Notes: generated by a model from the sequence alone, not told the origin. DNA of 64,000 nt from Luteimonas cucumeris (GCF_007830035.1 NZ_VLKN01000002.1:310001-374000); one strand, 5' to 3'. Positions 7,931 to 20,751 are shown, counted from the stretch's first letter. A program made the numbers and translations.

Positions 7931-10849
7931 GTGGGCGTCGCAGATGAACTGCATTCGCTGTTGGCGGCACTGGCGCGTTACGTAGGCGCCGATCGGCTGT
8001 ACACCCTGGAACTGGCGGGAACGGGTTCGGACTGGGTGGTCGAGCGCTGGCAAGGCTGGGAAGCGCTTTCTTGCGGATACGAATGGTGGGTGGATGCGCT
8101 GTCGGTCGACGCGCAGGTTCCGCTCGGCCAACTCCTCGGCCAACGCGCCACCCTGCACACACGACTCGCCGATGGCAGCCGCGCCGCGCGCAGTGGCCTG
8201 GTGCGCGAAGCCGAATGCGTCGGCGCCGACGGCGGCCTGGCGCGGTATCGCCTGTGCCTGGTGCCGTGGACCTGGCTGCTGACCCAAGGCCGTCACAGTC
8301 GCGTGTTCCAGGACAAGACCGTCGCGCAGATCCTGGATGCCGTATTCGCTGCCTACGCACCCTTGGCGGCGTGGCAATGGGGCGAGGAAGTCGGGCCATT
8401 CCTGGCGCAGGTGCGACCGCGCAGTTACTGCGTGCAGTACCGCGAAAGCGACTTCGACTTCGTCAGCCGCCTGCTGGCCGAAGAAGGCCTGGGCTGGCGC
8501 GTCGACGAAGATGGCGAGGCGCCGGGTGGGCATCGCCTGATGCTGTTCGCACAAAGCGGCGACGGTCCGCAGGATGCCAGCGCCCAAGTCGACGGTAGCA
8601 TCCGCTTCCACCGCAGCGATGCTACCGAAACGCGCGACACGATCCAGGCGTTGGGCTCGATCCGGCACATCGGTTCCAGCGCGCTCACCTTGCTCAGCGC
8701 CGACTACAAGACCGTCCAGGTCACGGCCGCGACCCTGCCGATCGGCGACCACGCCGACGAAGCCGTGCTGCTGGAGCAGTACGACCCCGTCGGCGTATAC
8801 GCTTTCGCCAGTCGCGCAGAAGCCGAGCGCCATGCCGGCCTGATGGCGGAAGCGCAGGATGCCGCGTGCACGCTTTGGCTGGGCCGTGGCACCGCGCGCA
8901 GCTTCCGCGCCGGTCACTGGTTCACCCTGACCGATGCACCGAGCCAGGGCGAAACGCCACCGGACGAGATCCTGCTCGTGCAGGTACAGCACGCTGGCGT
9001 CAACAACCTGCCCAAAACCGTGCGCGAAGCAGCGATCGACAGGCTGGGCACGGCAACGCTGGTCGCGGCGTGTGGCACGCAATCGCCGCTACCAGCGAAC
9101 GCCGCCGCAGATTGGCCCGCCGTGCTGGCACGCGCCGACGCCGTCGGCTACGCCAACCGCTTCACCGCCGTGCCGCGCGGCCAGCGCTGGCGTCCGGTGC
9201 TGACCGACGGCACCGGCGCGCGACTCAACCCGCGCCCGACCGCGCCCGGATACCAGACCGCGCGCGTCGTCGGCAGCAACGATGCGGCACAAGTCCTGCA
9301 CGGCGATGCGCTGGGCCGGGTGAAAGTGAGATTCCACTTCCAGGAAGGCGCCAGCGGTGAGCACGAAAGCAGCGACAGCTGCTGGCTGCGCGTTGCCCAG
9401 CGTTACGCCGGGCCTGGCGTCGGCAGCCAGTTCCTGCCCAGGATTGGACAGGAAGTGCTGGTGGCCTTCCTCGAAGGCGATATCGATCGGCCAGTGATCA
9501 TCGGCACGCTGTACAACGGCCAGGGCGAAGCCGGCATTGTTGCCACGCCGGGCGGCAAGCCAGCTACGACCCCGAACATCGCGAGCCTGTTCGCGCAAGC
9601 CAGTGACCACAACGCCAGTGCCCAGGCCAATCTTGCCGGCGGCCACGCACCACCGTGGCACGGCATGGGCGCCAGCGAAGACGGCCATCGCAATGCCGCT
9701 GCCCTGCTCGGCATCAAGTCGCAGGAATTCGGAGGGAAGGGCTACAACGTGCTCGCCTTCGACGACAGCGACCGCCAACTCGGCGCACGCATCGCCACCA
9801 CGCAATCCGCCACAGCCCTGAATCTGGGACACCTGATCCACCAGGCCGACAATTATCGCGGCAGCTTCCGCGGTGAGGGCTTCGAACTGCGCACCGATGC
9901 CTGGGGCGTTGTCCGCGCACAGGCGGGACTGTGGCTCAGCGCCTACCCACGTGATGGCGATACGCCGGCCGGCGATGCCGTCGCCACCAATGCCCTGCTG
10001 AAGCAGGCCGAACAGCTCGTGCAGGTCTTCTCGAAAGCCGCTATCAACCATCAGACCGTCAGGTTCGCCGCCAGCGAAGGCGTCGACCGAACGAGGCGAT
10101 CGCAACTGGTCGAGGGCATGGCGCCATTGTCGGCGTTGCTCGCCAGCGCCAGAACCACTGTCGACGGTAAAAACTTCGATGTCGCCCGCAGCGCGGCCAA
10201 AGATCGCAAGTCCGACGCTGGCAACGGTCGCGTGCCACACACCGGTGACGCCCTGCTCGGCCTCAGTGCACCCGCCGGCGTTGGTCTGATAGCAGGACAA
10301 AGCGTGCAATGGTCCGTCGGCGAAACCCTCACCCTGGCCAGCGGCCAAGCGAGCAACTTGGCCATCGCCCAGAACCTGCGCGTGCACAGCGGGCAGGCCA
10401 TCGGCGTGCTGGCGAACACTGTCGAAAATTCTTCCCGAACGTCTCCGGAGCCGGCTACCGGCGATGGCATCAATGCCGCCAGTATGACTTCCTCCGCTGC
10501 CATGAGCCTGGTCGCTGCACAAGGCGAGCTGGATCTGCAGGCCCAGCACGATCAGCTCAAGCTGCAGAGCCGCGACGCACTTAAAGTGATCTCCGCCAAC
10601 GCCGAAATCGAACTCGCCGCCGGAAAAACCGTGCATCTAGCCACCGCTGGTGGCGCCAGTATCACCATCGAAGAAGGCAACATCACTTTCCAGTGCCCGG
10701 GCGCCATCACAGTGCATGCGGGGAAGCATTCGTTCGTCGGGCCTACCAGCCTCAATGCTTCGCTGCCGCGCTGGCCGACATCAAGTTTCGACGCCCCATG
10801 CATGCAAGCGGCGGCTGAGACCAACAGTGCATTCGTTCGAGTGCCCTGA
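7931..10849 (+). CDS. vgrG: VgrG (TssI) spike protein with C-terminal DUF2345 region
   Basis: A 972-residue spike protein. The GTG at 7931 is preferred because AAGGAGGAAGG lies just upstream and the conserved family text begins directly after it; longer in-frame starts run into tssA on the other strand. Residues about 10-430 are the gp27-like part (YRESDFDFVSRLLAEEGLGW is the diagnostic gp27 segment). About 480-570 is the gp5 OB-fold (GRVKVRFHF, WLRVAQRYAGPGVGSQFLPRIGQEVLVAFLEGD, split motifs). The C-terminal 350 residues are DUF2345-type repeats ending in the beta-helix spike. It caps the Hcp tube and carries effectors. Here it heads a cassette with an adaptor, a lipoprotein and a phospholipase. 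Confidence 0.96.
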   Translation: MGVADELHSLLAALARYVGADRLYTLELAGTGSDWVVERWQGWEALSCGYEWWVDALSVDAQVPLGQLLGQRATLHTRLADGSRAARSGLVREAECVGADGGLARYRLCLVPWTWLLTQGRHSRVFQDKTVAQILDAVFAAYAPLAAWQWGEEVGPFLAQVRPRSYCVQYRESDFDFVSRLLAEEGLGWRVDEDGEAPGGHRLMLFAQSGDGPQDASAQVDGSIRFHRSDATETRDTIQALGSIRHIGSSALTLLSADYKTVQVTAATLPIGDHADEAVLLEQYDPVGVYAFASRAEAERHAGLMAEAQDAACTLWLGRGTARSFRAGHWFTLTDAPSQGETPPDEILLVQVQHAGVNNLPKTVREAAIDRLGTATLVAACGTQSPLPANAAADWPAVLARADAVGYANRFTAVPRGQRWRPVLTDGTGARLNPRPTAPGYQTARVVGSNDAAQVLHGDALGRVKVRFHFQEGASGEHESSDSCWLRVAQRYAGPGVGSQFLPRIGQEVLVAFLEGDIDRPVIIGTLYNGQGEAGIVATPGGKPATTPNIASLFAQASDHNASAQANLAGGHAPPWHGMGASEDGHRNAAALLGIKSQEFGGKGYNVLAFDDSDRQLGARIATTQSATALNLGHLIHQADNYRGSFRGEGFELRTDAWGVVRAQAGLWLSAYPRDGDTPAGDAVATNALLKQAEQLVQVFSKAAINHQTVRFAASEGVDRTRRSQLVEGMAPLSALLASARTTVDGKNFDVARSAAKDRKSDAGNGRVPHTGDALLGLSAPAGVGLIAGQSVQWSVGETLTLASGQASNLAIAQNLRVHSGQAIGVLANTVENSSRTSPEPATGDGINAASMTSSAAMSLVAAQGELDLQAQHDQLKLQSRDALKVISANAEIELAAGKTVHLATAGGASITIEEGNITFQCPGAITVHAGKHSFVGPTSLNASLPRWPTSSFDAPCMQAAAETNSAFVRVP

Positions 10850-10851
10850 TC

Positions 10852-11790
10852 ATGCAAGAGCACGAAATCAGGACGGCATCCGAGCATTTGACCACCGCCA
10901 CCAAGCTGATGGCATGGCTGGAACGGCACCATACCGACGCCGCATCATGGATGGCGCTGATCGACCCATCGCGCTATGCAAGCGCAGAACAATGCGCAGA
11001 AGCCCTCGGCTTCAGTCACGAGGCTTTCGAGCAGCTACCCAACCTTTATTACGATCTTTCGCCTGAACTCAAGGCGCTGGGACCGCGGCTTTTCATGGCA
11101 AGGCTCGATGACAAGCGTTGGCACCCTCTATGCACGGAAGCTGCCGAAAAGCAGGTTTGCAGCTTCTTGCTGGTACCCGAGGACCATACCAATCCATCAA
11201 ATCATCTGAGAAGGCTGATCATGCTGCGGCAGCCGGATGGCTCGCAACTTCTATTCCGGTTTCAGGATACGGTCGTGATGTCGGCCCTGATGCCCTTGCT
11301 GACTCCCGCCCAGATTGATTGCGCGTTGGGGCCTGTATCAAACTGGATGGCGATCGATGTCTGCAGTCGCCCTGTTCAACTCGCCCGCACTCGCCATGAG
11401 AGGCGGAGGATTCCTCGATTGACTCTCACTACCGATCAAATCGATGCATTGGATGATGCCTTGACGCCAGGAACTATCATCGCGCAGGCCAATGAAACCG
11501 ATAGCACATTGCTGGCAGGGCTAAGCAGGTGCGAACAGTGGCGGAAGGTACGCGAGCGGCAGCATCGGGCGCGCCGGCACGGATTGTGCAGTCGTGAAGA
11601 TATCGCCCTGTACTGTGTCCTCAGCCTGCAATTGCCGGAGGGCTTCGATCAGCAAGGACCAGTAGCCCGGGCACTGGAAAGATCCGGAAAATCGCAGATC
11701 AGCTTTGCCGACGCCATCGACGACACCCCCATAACCGAATGGCGAGAATGGGATGAAGTGATCGACGCTCGCGATGAAGGAGTGACATGA
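10852..11790 (+). CDS. DUF4123-type effector-loading adaptor
   Basis: A 312-residue protein starting two bases after vgrG. Residues about 35-160 fit DUF4123: ASWMALIDPSRY near the start, the patch PRLFMARLDDKRW, and RRLIMLRQPDGSQLLFRFQD. Known DUF4123 proteins (Tap/TEC) are cytoplasmic chaperones that bind one effector and place it on the partner VgrG. Position between vgrG and a phospholipase effector fits that role exactly. Residues 190-312 vary within the family and are expected to contact the effector. The end overlaps the next start by four bases (ATGA). Confidence 0.85.
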   Translation: MQEHEIRTASEHLTTATKLMAWLERHHTDAASWMALIDPSRYASAEQCAEALGFSHEAFEQLPNLYYDLSPELKALGPRLFMARLDDKRWHPLCTEAAEKQVCSFLLVPEDHTNPSNHLRRLIMLRQPDGSQLLFRFQDTVVMSALMPLLTPAQIDCALGPVSNWMAIDVCSRPVQLARTRHERRRIPRLTLTTDQIDALDDALTPGTIIAQANETDSTLLAGLSRCEQWRKVRERQHRARRHGLCSREDIALYCVLSLQLPEGFDQQGPVARALERSGKSQISFADAIDDTPITEWREWDEVIDARDEGVT

Positions 11791-12452
11791 ACAGGATAGT
11801 CAGCATGATTGGCGATACCGCGCTGCTCGGGATTGGTTTCCCGGCATACCCGCAGCAGGCCAGATCGGGCGATTCTGACGCCGGCAAGGAGTCGACGGCG
11901 GACATGGCAACGCCAGCCGAGCTTCCTCCAACTCAAGGCAATGACATGTCGAACCACGCGTGGGACAAAATTCTGCTGTTCGCCGCGATGGCATGGCTGC
12001 CTGCTATATCTGGCTGCGCGCGCGAGCCTGAGCAAGCCAGTTTGTCCACGACCATCTTCAACTACTCCGACGAGCATCTTGCAGGTGTCTGGATGAACGG
12101 CAAGCACGTCGGCTTTGGAGAAGATGCAGTCAAGCCAGGCGATGTCAACGGAGGTGGTGCGATGTGCTGCATCAAGCTCACATCCGGACTGCGTGAGGTG
12201 GACGTCAAGGTGAAAACCGTCAAGGACACCTACACCGCGAGGGCGCAGATCGAGCAGCCGTGGACGAAGTACGCGACGTACGCCATCGTCCATGTGCTGC
12301 CGAAGCGAAAGATCATCGTCGAAATCGCTCCGGGAATGAGTTTTCCCCGTAAAGACCTGTTGGATCAGCGCCTGTCCGAATTGGGTATCAAGCCAGAGGC
12401 CGAATACCCACTGCACATGATGAACTCCGGCCCAAGCATTGACCTGGATTAA
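11787..12452 (+). CDS. DUF3304-like lipoprotein, candidate immunity protein of the adjacent phospholipase
   Basis: The outer frame (221 aa) starts at 11787 in an ATGA overlap with the adaptor and has AAGGAG four bases upstream. An internal ATG at 11946 (with AAGG 7 bases before it) starts a 168-residue protein with a classical lipoprotein signal: MSNHAWDKILLFAAMAW followed by LPAISGC, the cysteine being residue 77 of the long form. The mature part (FNYSDEHLAGVWMNG, GGGAMCCIKL) matches the DUF3304 pattern. Immunity proteins against Tle phospholipases are usually periplasmic lipoproteins encoded next to the effector, which is the case here. I give the outer boundary; the internal start better explains export. 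Immunity function is inference. Confidence 0.75.
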   Translation: MNRIVSMIGDTALLGIGFPAYPQQARSGDSDAGKESTADMATPAELPPTQGNDMSNHAWDKILLFAAMAWLPAISGCAREPEQASLSTTIFNYSDEHLAGVWMNGKHVGFGEDAVKPGDVNGGGAMCCIKLTSGLREVDVKVKTVKDTYTARAQIEQPWTKYATYAIVHVLPKRKIIVEIAPGMSFPRKDLLDQRLSELGIKPEAEYPLHMMNSGPSIDLD

Positions 12453-12460
12453 GCGAGGAC

Positions 12461-13903
12461 ATGATGAACACGCCACAGGATCAAGTGATTGGGCCGCGCG
12501 TCCGCGCAGTCGAGAACATGGTGGCCCGAGCCAGGGCAAAAACACGGGGCCAGCATGAGAGGCCAGCCTGCAACACTTGCCATATCCCGTTATGGCTAAG
12601 CTTTTTCTTCGACGGCACCGGAAACAACCGGCACACAGACTTTCCGCGTTCTCACTCCAATGTGGCCGCTCTGTTCCAGGCACATCATCGCGACCAGGAC
12701 ACCGGAATCATCCCTCACTATTACGAAGGCTTGGGCACCGACTTCGAGTTCAAGGATCACCTCTCACGCAAAACCATCCATACCCGAGGTGGTCTGCCAG
12801 TCCATGTTGATGTGCATGGCTACAAGGAAGACAGCTGGCTCGAGAACAAAATGGGGCTCGCAGTGGGTGACGGCGTCGACATCCGTCTGGAAAAGGCCAT
12901 GTTCGATTTCGAAGACAGCATCGAAAGGACCCGTGCCAGGATGCGCGTTGATGAAATCAACGTCGCGGCCTTCGGATTTTCGCGTGGCGCGACGGAGGCT
13001 CGTGCTTTCATGCACTGGTTGGCAGCCCACTCCAAAGTAACCCGCTCGGGCAGCAGGCTCAAGTTCGACGGTATTCCACTAAACGTGAAGTTCCTGGGGA
13101 TTTTTGACACAGTCGAATCGATCGGCGGAGCCGGCAAGAACACGCGCCCGAGGCTGATCAGGACCAGCGTACCGAGTTACGTCGAGAAGTGTTTTCACTC
13201 CACTGCCGCGCATGAGCTGCGCGATGCCTTTCCTCTGACCTGCCTCGGCACCAACCGCTATGTCCAGGCCGTCGTACCCGGGGCTCACGCCGATGTAGGC
13301 GGGGGTTATGACAGCGATGACCAGGGTCGGTCCAACAAACTATCGCGCCTGAACCTGTTGCAGATGCTCGACCATGCACGCGGTGCGGGCCTGAAGCTGC
13401 TTTCCCTGGCAGAAATGCAGGCATCCCCCCGCTGGAAAGCTGAACTCGCACATTCCTTCGATGTGCCTGCAGAAATTCATGAGGCGCATAGCCAATACAT
13501 GCGCCATGTCAGCCACGCGTCGGGCACCTTGCAAGAGGTCATGAGTGCGCACATGCGCCTGTACTGGGCGTGGATCGACTCCGGGCTGGCGATGCAGGAT
13601 GCCGATGAAAAGCGCGTACGGATCCATGCCAAGGGGCGTTCCAGGACAGAGACTGACAAACAGCTGATCGTCATGCAGCACCTGCTTCGGCACAGGGCGC
13701 GTACCGCGCAAGGAAGACTCGGATCGCAGGCACGGAATGCCGATTTTCTTCCCGAAACTGTGGCGCCGGAAGTCGAGCACTTCTTCGAGAAGTATGTACA
13801 CGACTCCTTCGAGCATTTTTCGGTTTCGGGCGGCACCATGCAGATGGACGCCTCCATCGCCGATTACTACGCCATACGCAACGTCCTAAGTCCGCAAGCA
13901 TGA
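12461..13903 (+). CDS. DUF2235-domain T6SS phospholipase effector (Tle1-like)
   Basis: A 480-residue alpha/beta hydrolase. FFFDGTGNN (residues 48-56) is the DUF2235 opening motif. The nucleophile elbow is GFSRG (172-176, Ser174). Candidate triad partners are Asp216 in GIFDTVES and His276 in PGAHADVGGGY. No signal peptide is present, as expected for VgrG-delivered cargo. Tle1 proteins attack bacterial phospholipids after delivery into the target periplasm. The gene follows the lipoprotein by eight bases and closes the vgrG-adaptor-immunity-effector cassette. The activity and the exact Tle class are inferred from motifs. Confidence 0.88.
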   Translation: MMNTPQDQVIGPRVRAVENMVARARAKTRGQHERPACNTCHIPLWLSFFFDGTGNNRHTDFPRSHSNVAALFQAHHRDQDTGIIPHYYEGLGTDFEFKDHLSRKTIHTRGGLPVHVDVHGYKEDSWLENKMGLAVGDGVDIRLEKAMFDFEDSIERTRARMRVDEINVAAFGFSRGATEARAFMHWLAAHSKVTRSGSRLKFDGIPLNVKFLGIFDTVESIGGAGKNTRPRLIRTSVPSYVEKCFHSTAAHELRDAFPLTCLGTNRYVQAVVPGAHADVGGGYDSDDQGRSNKLSRLNLLQMLDHARGAGLKLLSLAEMQASPRWKAELAHSFDVPAEIHEAHSQYMRHVSHASGTLQEVMSAHMRLYWAWIDSGLAMQDADEKRVRIHAKGRSRTETDKQLIVMQHLLRHRARTAQGRLGSQARNADFLPETVAPEVEHFFEKYVHDSFEHFSVSGGTMQMDASIADYYAIRNVLSPQA

Positions 13904-14035
13904 TCACCGGCCGGTAGTGCTCGCTTCGACAGCGCATGCACAACACCACGTCTTCGCTACACGAAAACCGGGCGGTGAAACCGCACAGGGCCTGTCTCGA
14001 CCGGCGACACCGCTATTGAATGCGAACAGGCAAAC

Positions 14036-14071
14036 AAAAAGGCCAATGAGCTAGCGCTCATTGGCCTTTTT
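14036..14071. terminator. Bidirectional rho-independent terminator
   Basis: A perfect 10-bp stem GGCCAATGAG/CTCATTGGCC is flanked by five A on the left and five T on the right, so it can stop transcripts from both sides: the effector cassette on the + strand and the tRNA/csrA block on the - strand. Confidence 0.9.
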
Positions 14072-14079
14072 GTCTTGAA

Positions 14080-14156
14080 TGGCGCGCCCGGAAGGATTCG
14101 AACCTCCGACCCCCAAGTTCGTAGCCTGGTGCTCTATCCAGCTGAGCTACGGGCGC
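14080..14156 (-). tRNA. tRNA-Arg (anticodon ACG)
   Basis: The minus strand folds as a 77-nt tRNA: acceptor GCGCCCG pairs with CGGGCGC, discriminator G and an encoded CCA follow. The D-arm AGCTCAGCTGGATAGAGC and the T-arm GTTCGAATCC are canonical. The anticodon loop CTACGAA gives ACG, which reads CGU and related arginine codons after A34 deamination. It lies directly downstream of tRNA-Ser, the usual order after csrA in gamma-proteobacteria. Confidence 0.97.
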
Positions 14157-14219
14157 GTGATGCAGAAGCGGAATTGTGCCGAATCGGACCGGTATCGGTC
14201 AATTCCCATTTGCTGAAAC

Positions 14220-14312
14220 TGGCGGAGACTGAGGGATTCGAACCCTCGATGGAGCTTTTGACCCCATACTCCCTTAGCAGGGGAGCCCCTTCGGCCTCTC
14301 GGGCAAGTCTCC
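14220..14312 (-). tRNA. tRNA-Ser (anticodon GCT)
   Basis: A 93-nt class II tRNA on the minus strand: acceptor GGAGACT pairs with AGTCTCC, then G and an encoded CCA. The anticodon loop CTGCTAA gives GCT (AGC/AGU serine codons), and a long variable arm lies between the anticodon and T arms, as in all tRNA-Ser. It stands between csrA and tRNA-Arg. Confidence 0.97.
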
Positions 14313-14367
14313 GGATTACGTCGCGAGCCGCACAAACAGGATTCGCGAAGGGCGCAAGGATACCGGT

Positions 14368-14598
14368 TCAACCGGGTTGCGGTAAACCTTGCATTGCCTC
14401 GGGCTCGGAATCCGCGTCGGGCTTGACGATGTCGTCTCCGCGCTGGATGCGCTGGTAGATCTCTTCGCGGTGTACGGCGACGTCCTTGGGCGCGGTGATG
14501 CCGATGCGCACCTGGTTACCCTTGACACCGAGTACGGTGACCGTGACCGAATCTCCGATCATCAGGGTTTCGCCAACACGGCGGGTCAAAATCAACAT
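14368..14598 (-). CDS. csrA: Carbon storage regulator CsrA (RsmA)
   Basis: A 76-residue protein starting [16 protein letters not shown], the invariant CsrA opening. It continues [28 protein letters not shown], the beta-strand core and RNA-binding helix with the conserved VHREEIY. It is a dimeric post-transcriptional regulator that binds GGA motifs in leader mRNAs. The charged tail after residue 62 ([17 protein letters not shown]) makes it slightly longer than the 61-residue E. coli protein, as is usual in xanthomonads. The start at 14598 rather than the upstream in-frame codon is dictated by family alignment. It is placed between alaS and the tRNAs, as in E. coli. Confidence 0.97.
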   Translation of the reverse strand: MLILTRRVGETLMIGDSVTVTVLGVKGNQVRIGITAPKDVAVHREEIYQRIQRGDDIVKPDADSEPEAMQGLPQPG

Positions 14599-14751
14599 GA
14601 GGAAAAATCTCCGTAAGCCCGCGGCCAATCCGCAGGCGAGCGTTTTCTTATGAGTATGGGAGCTGGCGGAAAACGCTTACAACTGTTCAAGAACGTCGGA
14701 CATCATACAAACCGGCCTCTCGGGCCGACAAGGACAAAAGTCATACCCGGT

Positions 14752-17397
<2,646 letters not shown>

Positions 17398-17634
17398 ATC
17401 GACTGTAATGGCTGGCGGGCCCGCCGTGGACCCCGCCCTGCCCTGCAAGATGCGGGCACGGGGCCGAGCAGACAACCCAATCCCGTCAGGTTAGCAGTCC
17501 ATGGCGTTGCCCGCCCATACTCCGGTGCGGAGCGCCATCGTCACGCCACACTTGTGGCGGGCTTCCGCCCGGACCGAGGCTGAAGCGGAAGCGCTGCGCC
17601 GGCGACGCCCGGAAGCCTTCAAGGCTCTGCCGCC

Positions 17635-18138
17635 CTACATCGAATCCATTGGATCGAACTGCGTCGCGGCGCGGATCTGCTCGACGGCGAAGCCGCGACG
17701 AACCAGGAATTCCGCGGCCTTGCGCTGCAGGGTTCGGTCGGTGGACACGCTTTCGCCGAAGCGGCGTCGAACCAGGTCGCGGGCCTGTTCGGACCAGTCA
17801 CCATCTAAGCTGTCCAAGGCGCTCGCAATCGCCTCTCGATCGAGGCCGTGCATGCCGAGTTCTGCGCGGATGCGGATCGGGCCGTAGCCGGTACCGGCGC
17901 GGCTGCGGACCAGGCTTTCAGCGAAGCGGGCATCGTCCTGCCAGCCCTCTTTCGACAGTTTGGCAATAGCCGCCTCGGCATCGGCGCCGCCCACGCCACG
18001 GACAGCCAGCTTGCGGGCCAGTTCCTTGCGCGAGTGCTCGCGCCGGGTCAACAGGCCCAGGGCGCGCTGGATGGGCGTCGGCTCAGGGCGCACCCGGCGC
18101 TTGCGCGCCGTTCTGTCCATGTCGCGGGAATCGTCCAA
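17635..18138 (-). CDS. recX: Regulatory protein RecX
   Basis: A 167-residue, arginine-rich protein downstream of recA on the same strand. Motifs typical of RecX are [16 protein letters not shown] near the start, [13 protein letters not shown] and [11 protein letters not shown] in the middle, and [11 protein letters not shown] near the end, corresponding to its tandem three-helix repeats. RecX binds RecA filaments and limits their activity. A second in-frame ATG at 18120 could be the start (MDRTARKRR). The 237-bp space between its end and alaS holds no further gene I can support. Confidence 0.93.
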   Translation of the reverse strand: MDDSRDMDRTARKRRVRPEPTPIQRALGLLTRREHSRKELARKLAVRGVGGADAEAAIAKLSKEGWQDDARFAESLVRSRAGTGYGPIRIRAELGMHGLDREAIASALDSLDGDWSEQARDLVRRRFGESVSTDRTLQRKAAEFLVRRGFAVEQIRAATQFDPMDSM

Positions 18139-18205
18139 GCGGGCTGCCTCAAAATGAAAAGAACCCGGCCTCTCCCGTCCCTGGGAGAGGCAAAGTCCAC
18201 TGACC

Positions 18206-19249
<1,044 letters not shown>

Positions 19250-19459
19250 CGGGGATTCCTTCAAGGGTGGTGATCGGTTGGAGGGCAATCTAGACGGCGT
19301 CGGTCGCAGGGACTGAGACCTTGGTGCCGCGGATCAAAATTAGCCGGCGCACCGTATTGCCCGGTACCGGCCGAGCACCGGGCCAAATGTCGGAAAATGC
19401 CGCATCGACCTGTCGGAAAGCCAACCACGGCACGCTGGGATCAAGGCACATGCGTCGCA

Positions 19460-20101
19460 TCAGCGAGTGGGCCGCACCAGGCCGCAATACAGGCCTTCGA
19501 TGGCGAAATCCTGGCCCGGTTGCACGTCGATCGGCGAATAGTCCGGATTGCGCGGCAGCAGGCGGACGCGATCCTTGCCGAGCTTGAGCAGCTTGACGGT
19601 GATCTCGTCATCGATGCGCGCCACCACGATCTGGCCGGAGCGCGCGTCGCGGGTGCGATGCACGCCGATCAGGTCGCCGTGGAAGATGCCTTCGTCGCGC
19701 ATCGAATCGCCCTTGACCTTCAACAGATAGTCGGGAACCGGCGAAAAGAAAGTGCGATCGAGCATCACGTAATCATCGGAACCGATATCGGCCCCGATCG
19801 GCGCGCCAGCGGCGACCTGGCCCAGCACCGGCACGCGCACAGCGTCATTGCCAGCATCGTCGAGCGCGAGTTCGCGCTGCGGCGCCAGGGGCGCGCGCAG
19901 CAGGCGGATGCCGCGCGCGCGTCCGGGAAGGCGTTCGATCGCGCCGGCCGCCTCCAGCGCTTCGAGGTGGTACTGCGCCGCACGCACGCCCTTGAAGCCC
20001 AAAGCCCTGGCGATCTCCGTCTGCGACGGCGGCATTCCTTCAGCCTCGATGCGCTCGGCAATCAAGGCCAGGATGGCTTGCTGGTTTTCGCTCAGGTCCA
20101 T
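19460..20101 (-). CDS. lexA: SOS repressor LexA
   Basis: A 213-residue repressor and self-cleaving serine protease. The N-terminal winged helix-turn-helix covers residues 1-65 (PPSQTEIARALGFKGVRAAQYHLEALEAAG, split here by family positions 24-53). The cleavage site is Ala98-Gly99 in GQVAAGAP. The catalytic dyad is Ser133 (KGDSMRDEG) and Lys170 (DDEITVKLL). Its start codon lies three bases from its own operator, so it is autoregulated. It precedes recA and recX on the same strand. Confidence 0.98.
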   Translation of the reverse strand: MDLSENQQAILALIAERIEAEGMPPSQTEIARALGFKGVRAAQYHLEALEAAGAIERLPGRARGIRLLRAPLAPQRELALDDAGNDAVRVPVLGQVAAGAPIGADIGSDDYVMLDRTFFSPVPDYLLKVKGDSMRDEGIFHGDLIGVHRTRDARSGQIVVARIDDEITVKLLKLGKDRVRLLPRNPDYSPIDVQPGQDFAIEGLYCGLVRPTR

Positions 20102-20103
20102 GG

Positions 20104-20122
20104 TTAGTAGTAATACTACTAA
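20104..20122. promoter_or_regulatory. LexA operator upstream of lexA
   Basis: TTAGTAGTAATACTACTAA is a 19-bp near-perfect palindrome immediately before the lexA ATG. It has the sequence form known for LexA boxes in xanthomonads, which differs from the E. coli CTGT-N8-ACAG box. No second copy was seen in the window. Confidence 0.93.
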
Positions 20123-20167
20123 TGACCGGACGATGCAACCATGCGCGCGGGTTGCCCAGCGATTCCG

Positions 20168-20659
20168 TTACGCGGATTCGAGGCCCCGCAACGCGGCCGC
20201 TACCGTCTGCCGCCGCACCGCTTCGCGATCGCCGTCAAAATGGAACAGTTCGGCCTTGGGGTAACCGCCGCGGCGCTTCCAGGCGATCCACACGGTGCCG
20301 ACCGGTTTGTCGTCTGTGCCGCCGCCGGGGCCGGCGATGCCGGTGACGGCGACTGCCACGCTGGCTCCGGAATTCACTAGCGCCCCGGACACCATCTCGA
20401 TCGCGGTGTCGCGGCTGACCGCACCCTGCGTCTCCAGTGTCTGCGCGCGGACGCCCAGCAACGCCTGCTTGGCTTCGTAGCTGTAGGCGGCCATGCCGCA
20501 GTCGAACCAGTCGGAACTGCCGGCGATGTCGGTCACCGTCTTGGCGATCCAGCCGCCGGTGCAGCTTTCCGCGGTCACAAGCCGGTCGTGGTTGGCACGG
20601 AAACGCTGCCCAAGCTTGTCAGCCAGCGCATACAGATCGGCGTCGGAGTATGTCGTCAC
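20168..20659 (-). CDS. pncC: Nicotinamide-nucleotide amidase PncC (CinA C-terminal domain)
   Basis: A 163-residue stand-alone CinA-C protein. TAESCTGGWIAKTVTDIAGSS carries the conserved ESCTGG motif (split at residue 30-40), followed by SYEAKQALLGV, VSRDTAIEMVSGAL and AVTGIAGPGGG, all diagnostic. It converts NMN to nicotinate mononucleotide in pyridine nucleotide salvage. The GTG at 20659 gives the family length; the upstream reading frame has no conserved text. It is on the same strand as lexA and ends 45 bases before the LexA operator; in other gamma-proteobacteria the gene is likewise found next to recA. Confidence 0.94.
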   Translation of the reverse strand: MTTYSDADLYALADKLGQRFRANHDRLVTAESCTGGWIAKTVTDIAGSSDWFDCGMAAYSYEAKQALLGVRAQTLETQGAVSRDTAIEMVSGALVNSGASVAVAVTGIAGPGGGTDDKPVGTVWIAWKRRGGYPKAELFHFDGDREAVRRQTVAAALRGLESA

Positions 20660-20751
20660 GGCGGGTTTCCAGCGGAGGAACGCGGATTCTGCAACGGATG
20701 CATGGCGGTGTCGCCCGAAAGCTGTTGCGGAAGCGATCTTGGCCCCATGCA

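Noticed and set aside
17398-17634. A further gene or leader RNA between recX and alaS
   Set aside because: No frame with conserved text or ribosome site and no clear riboswitch or T-box structure was seen; only GC-rich text with small inverted pieces.
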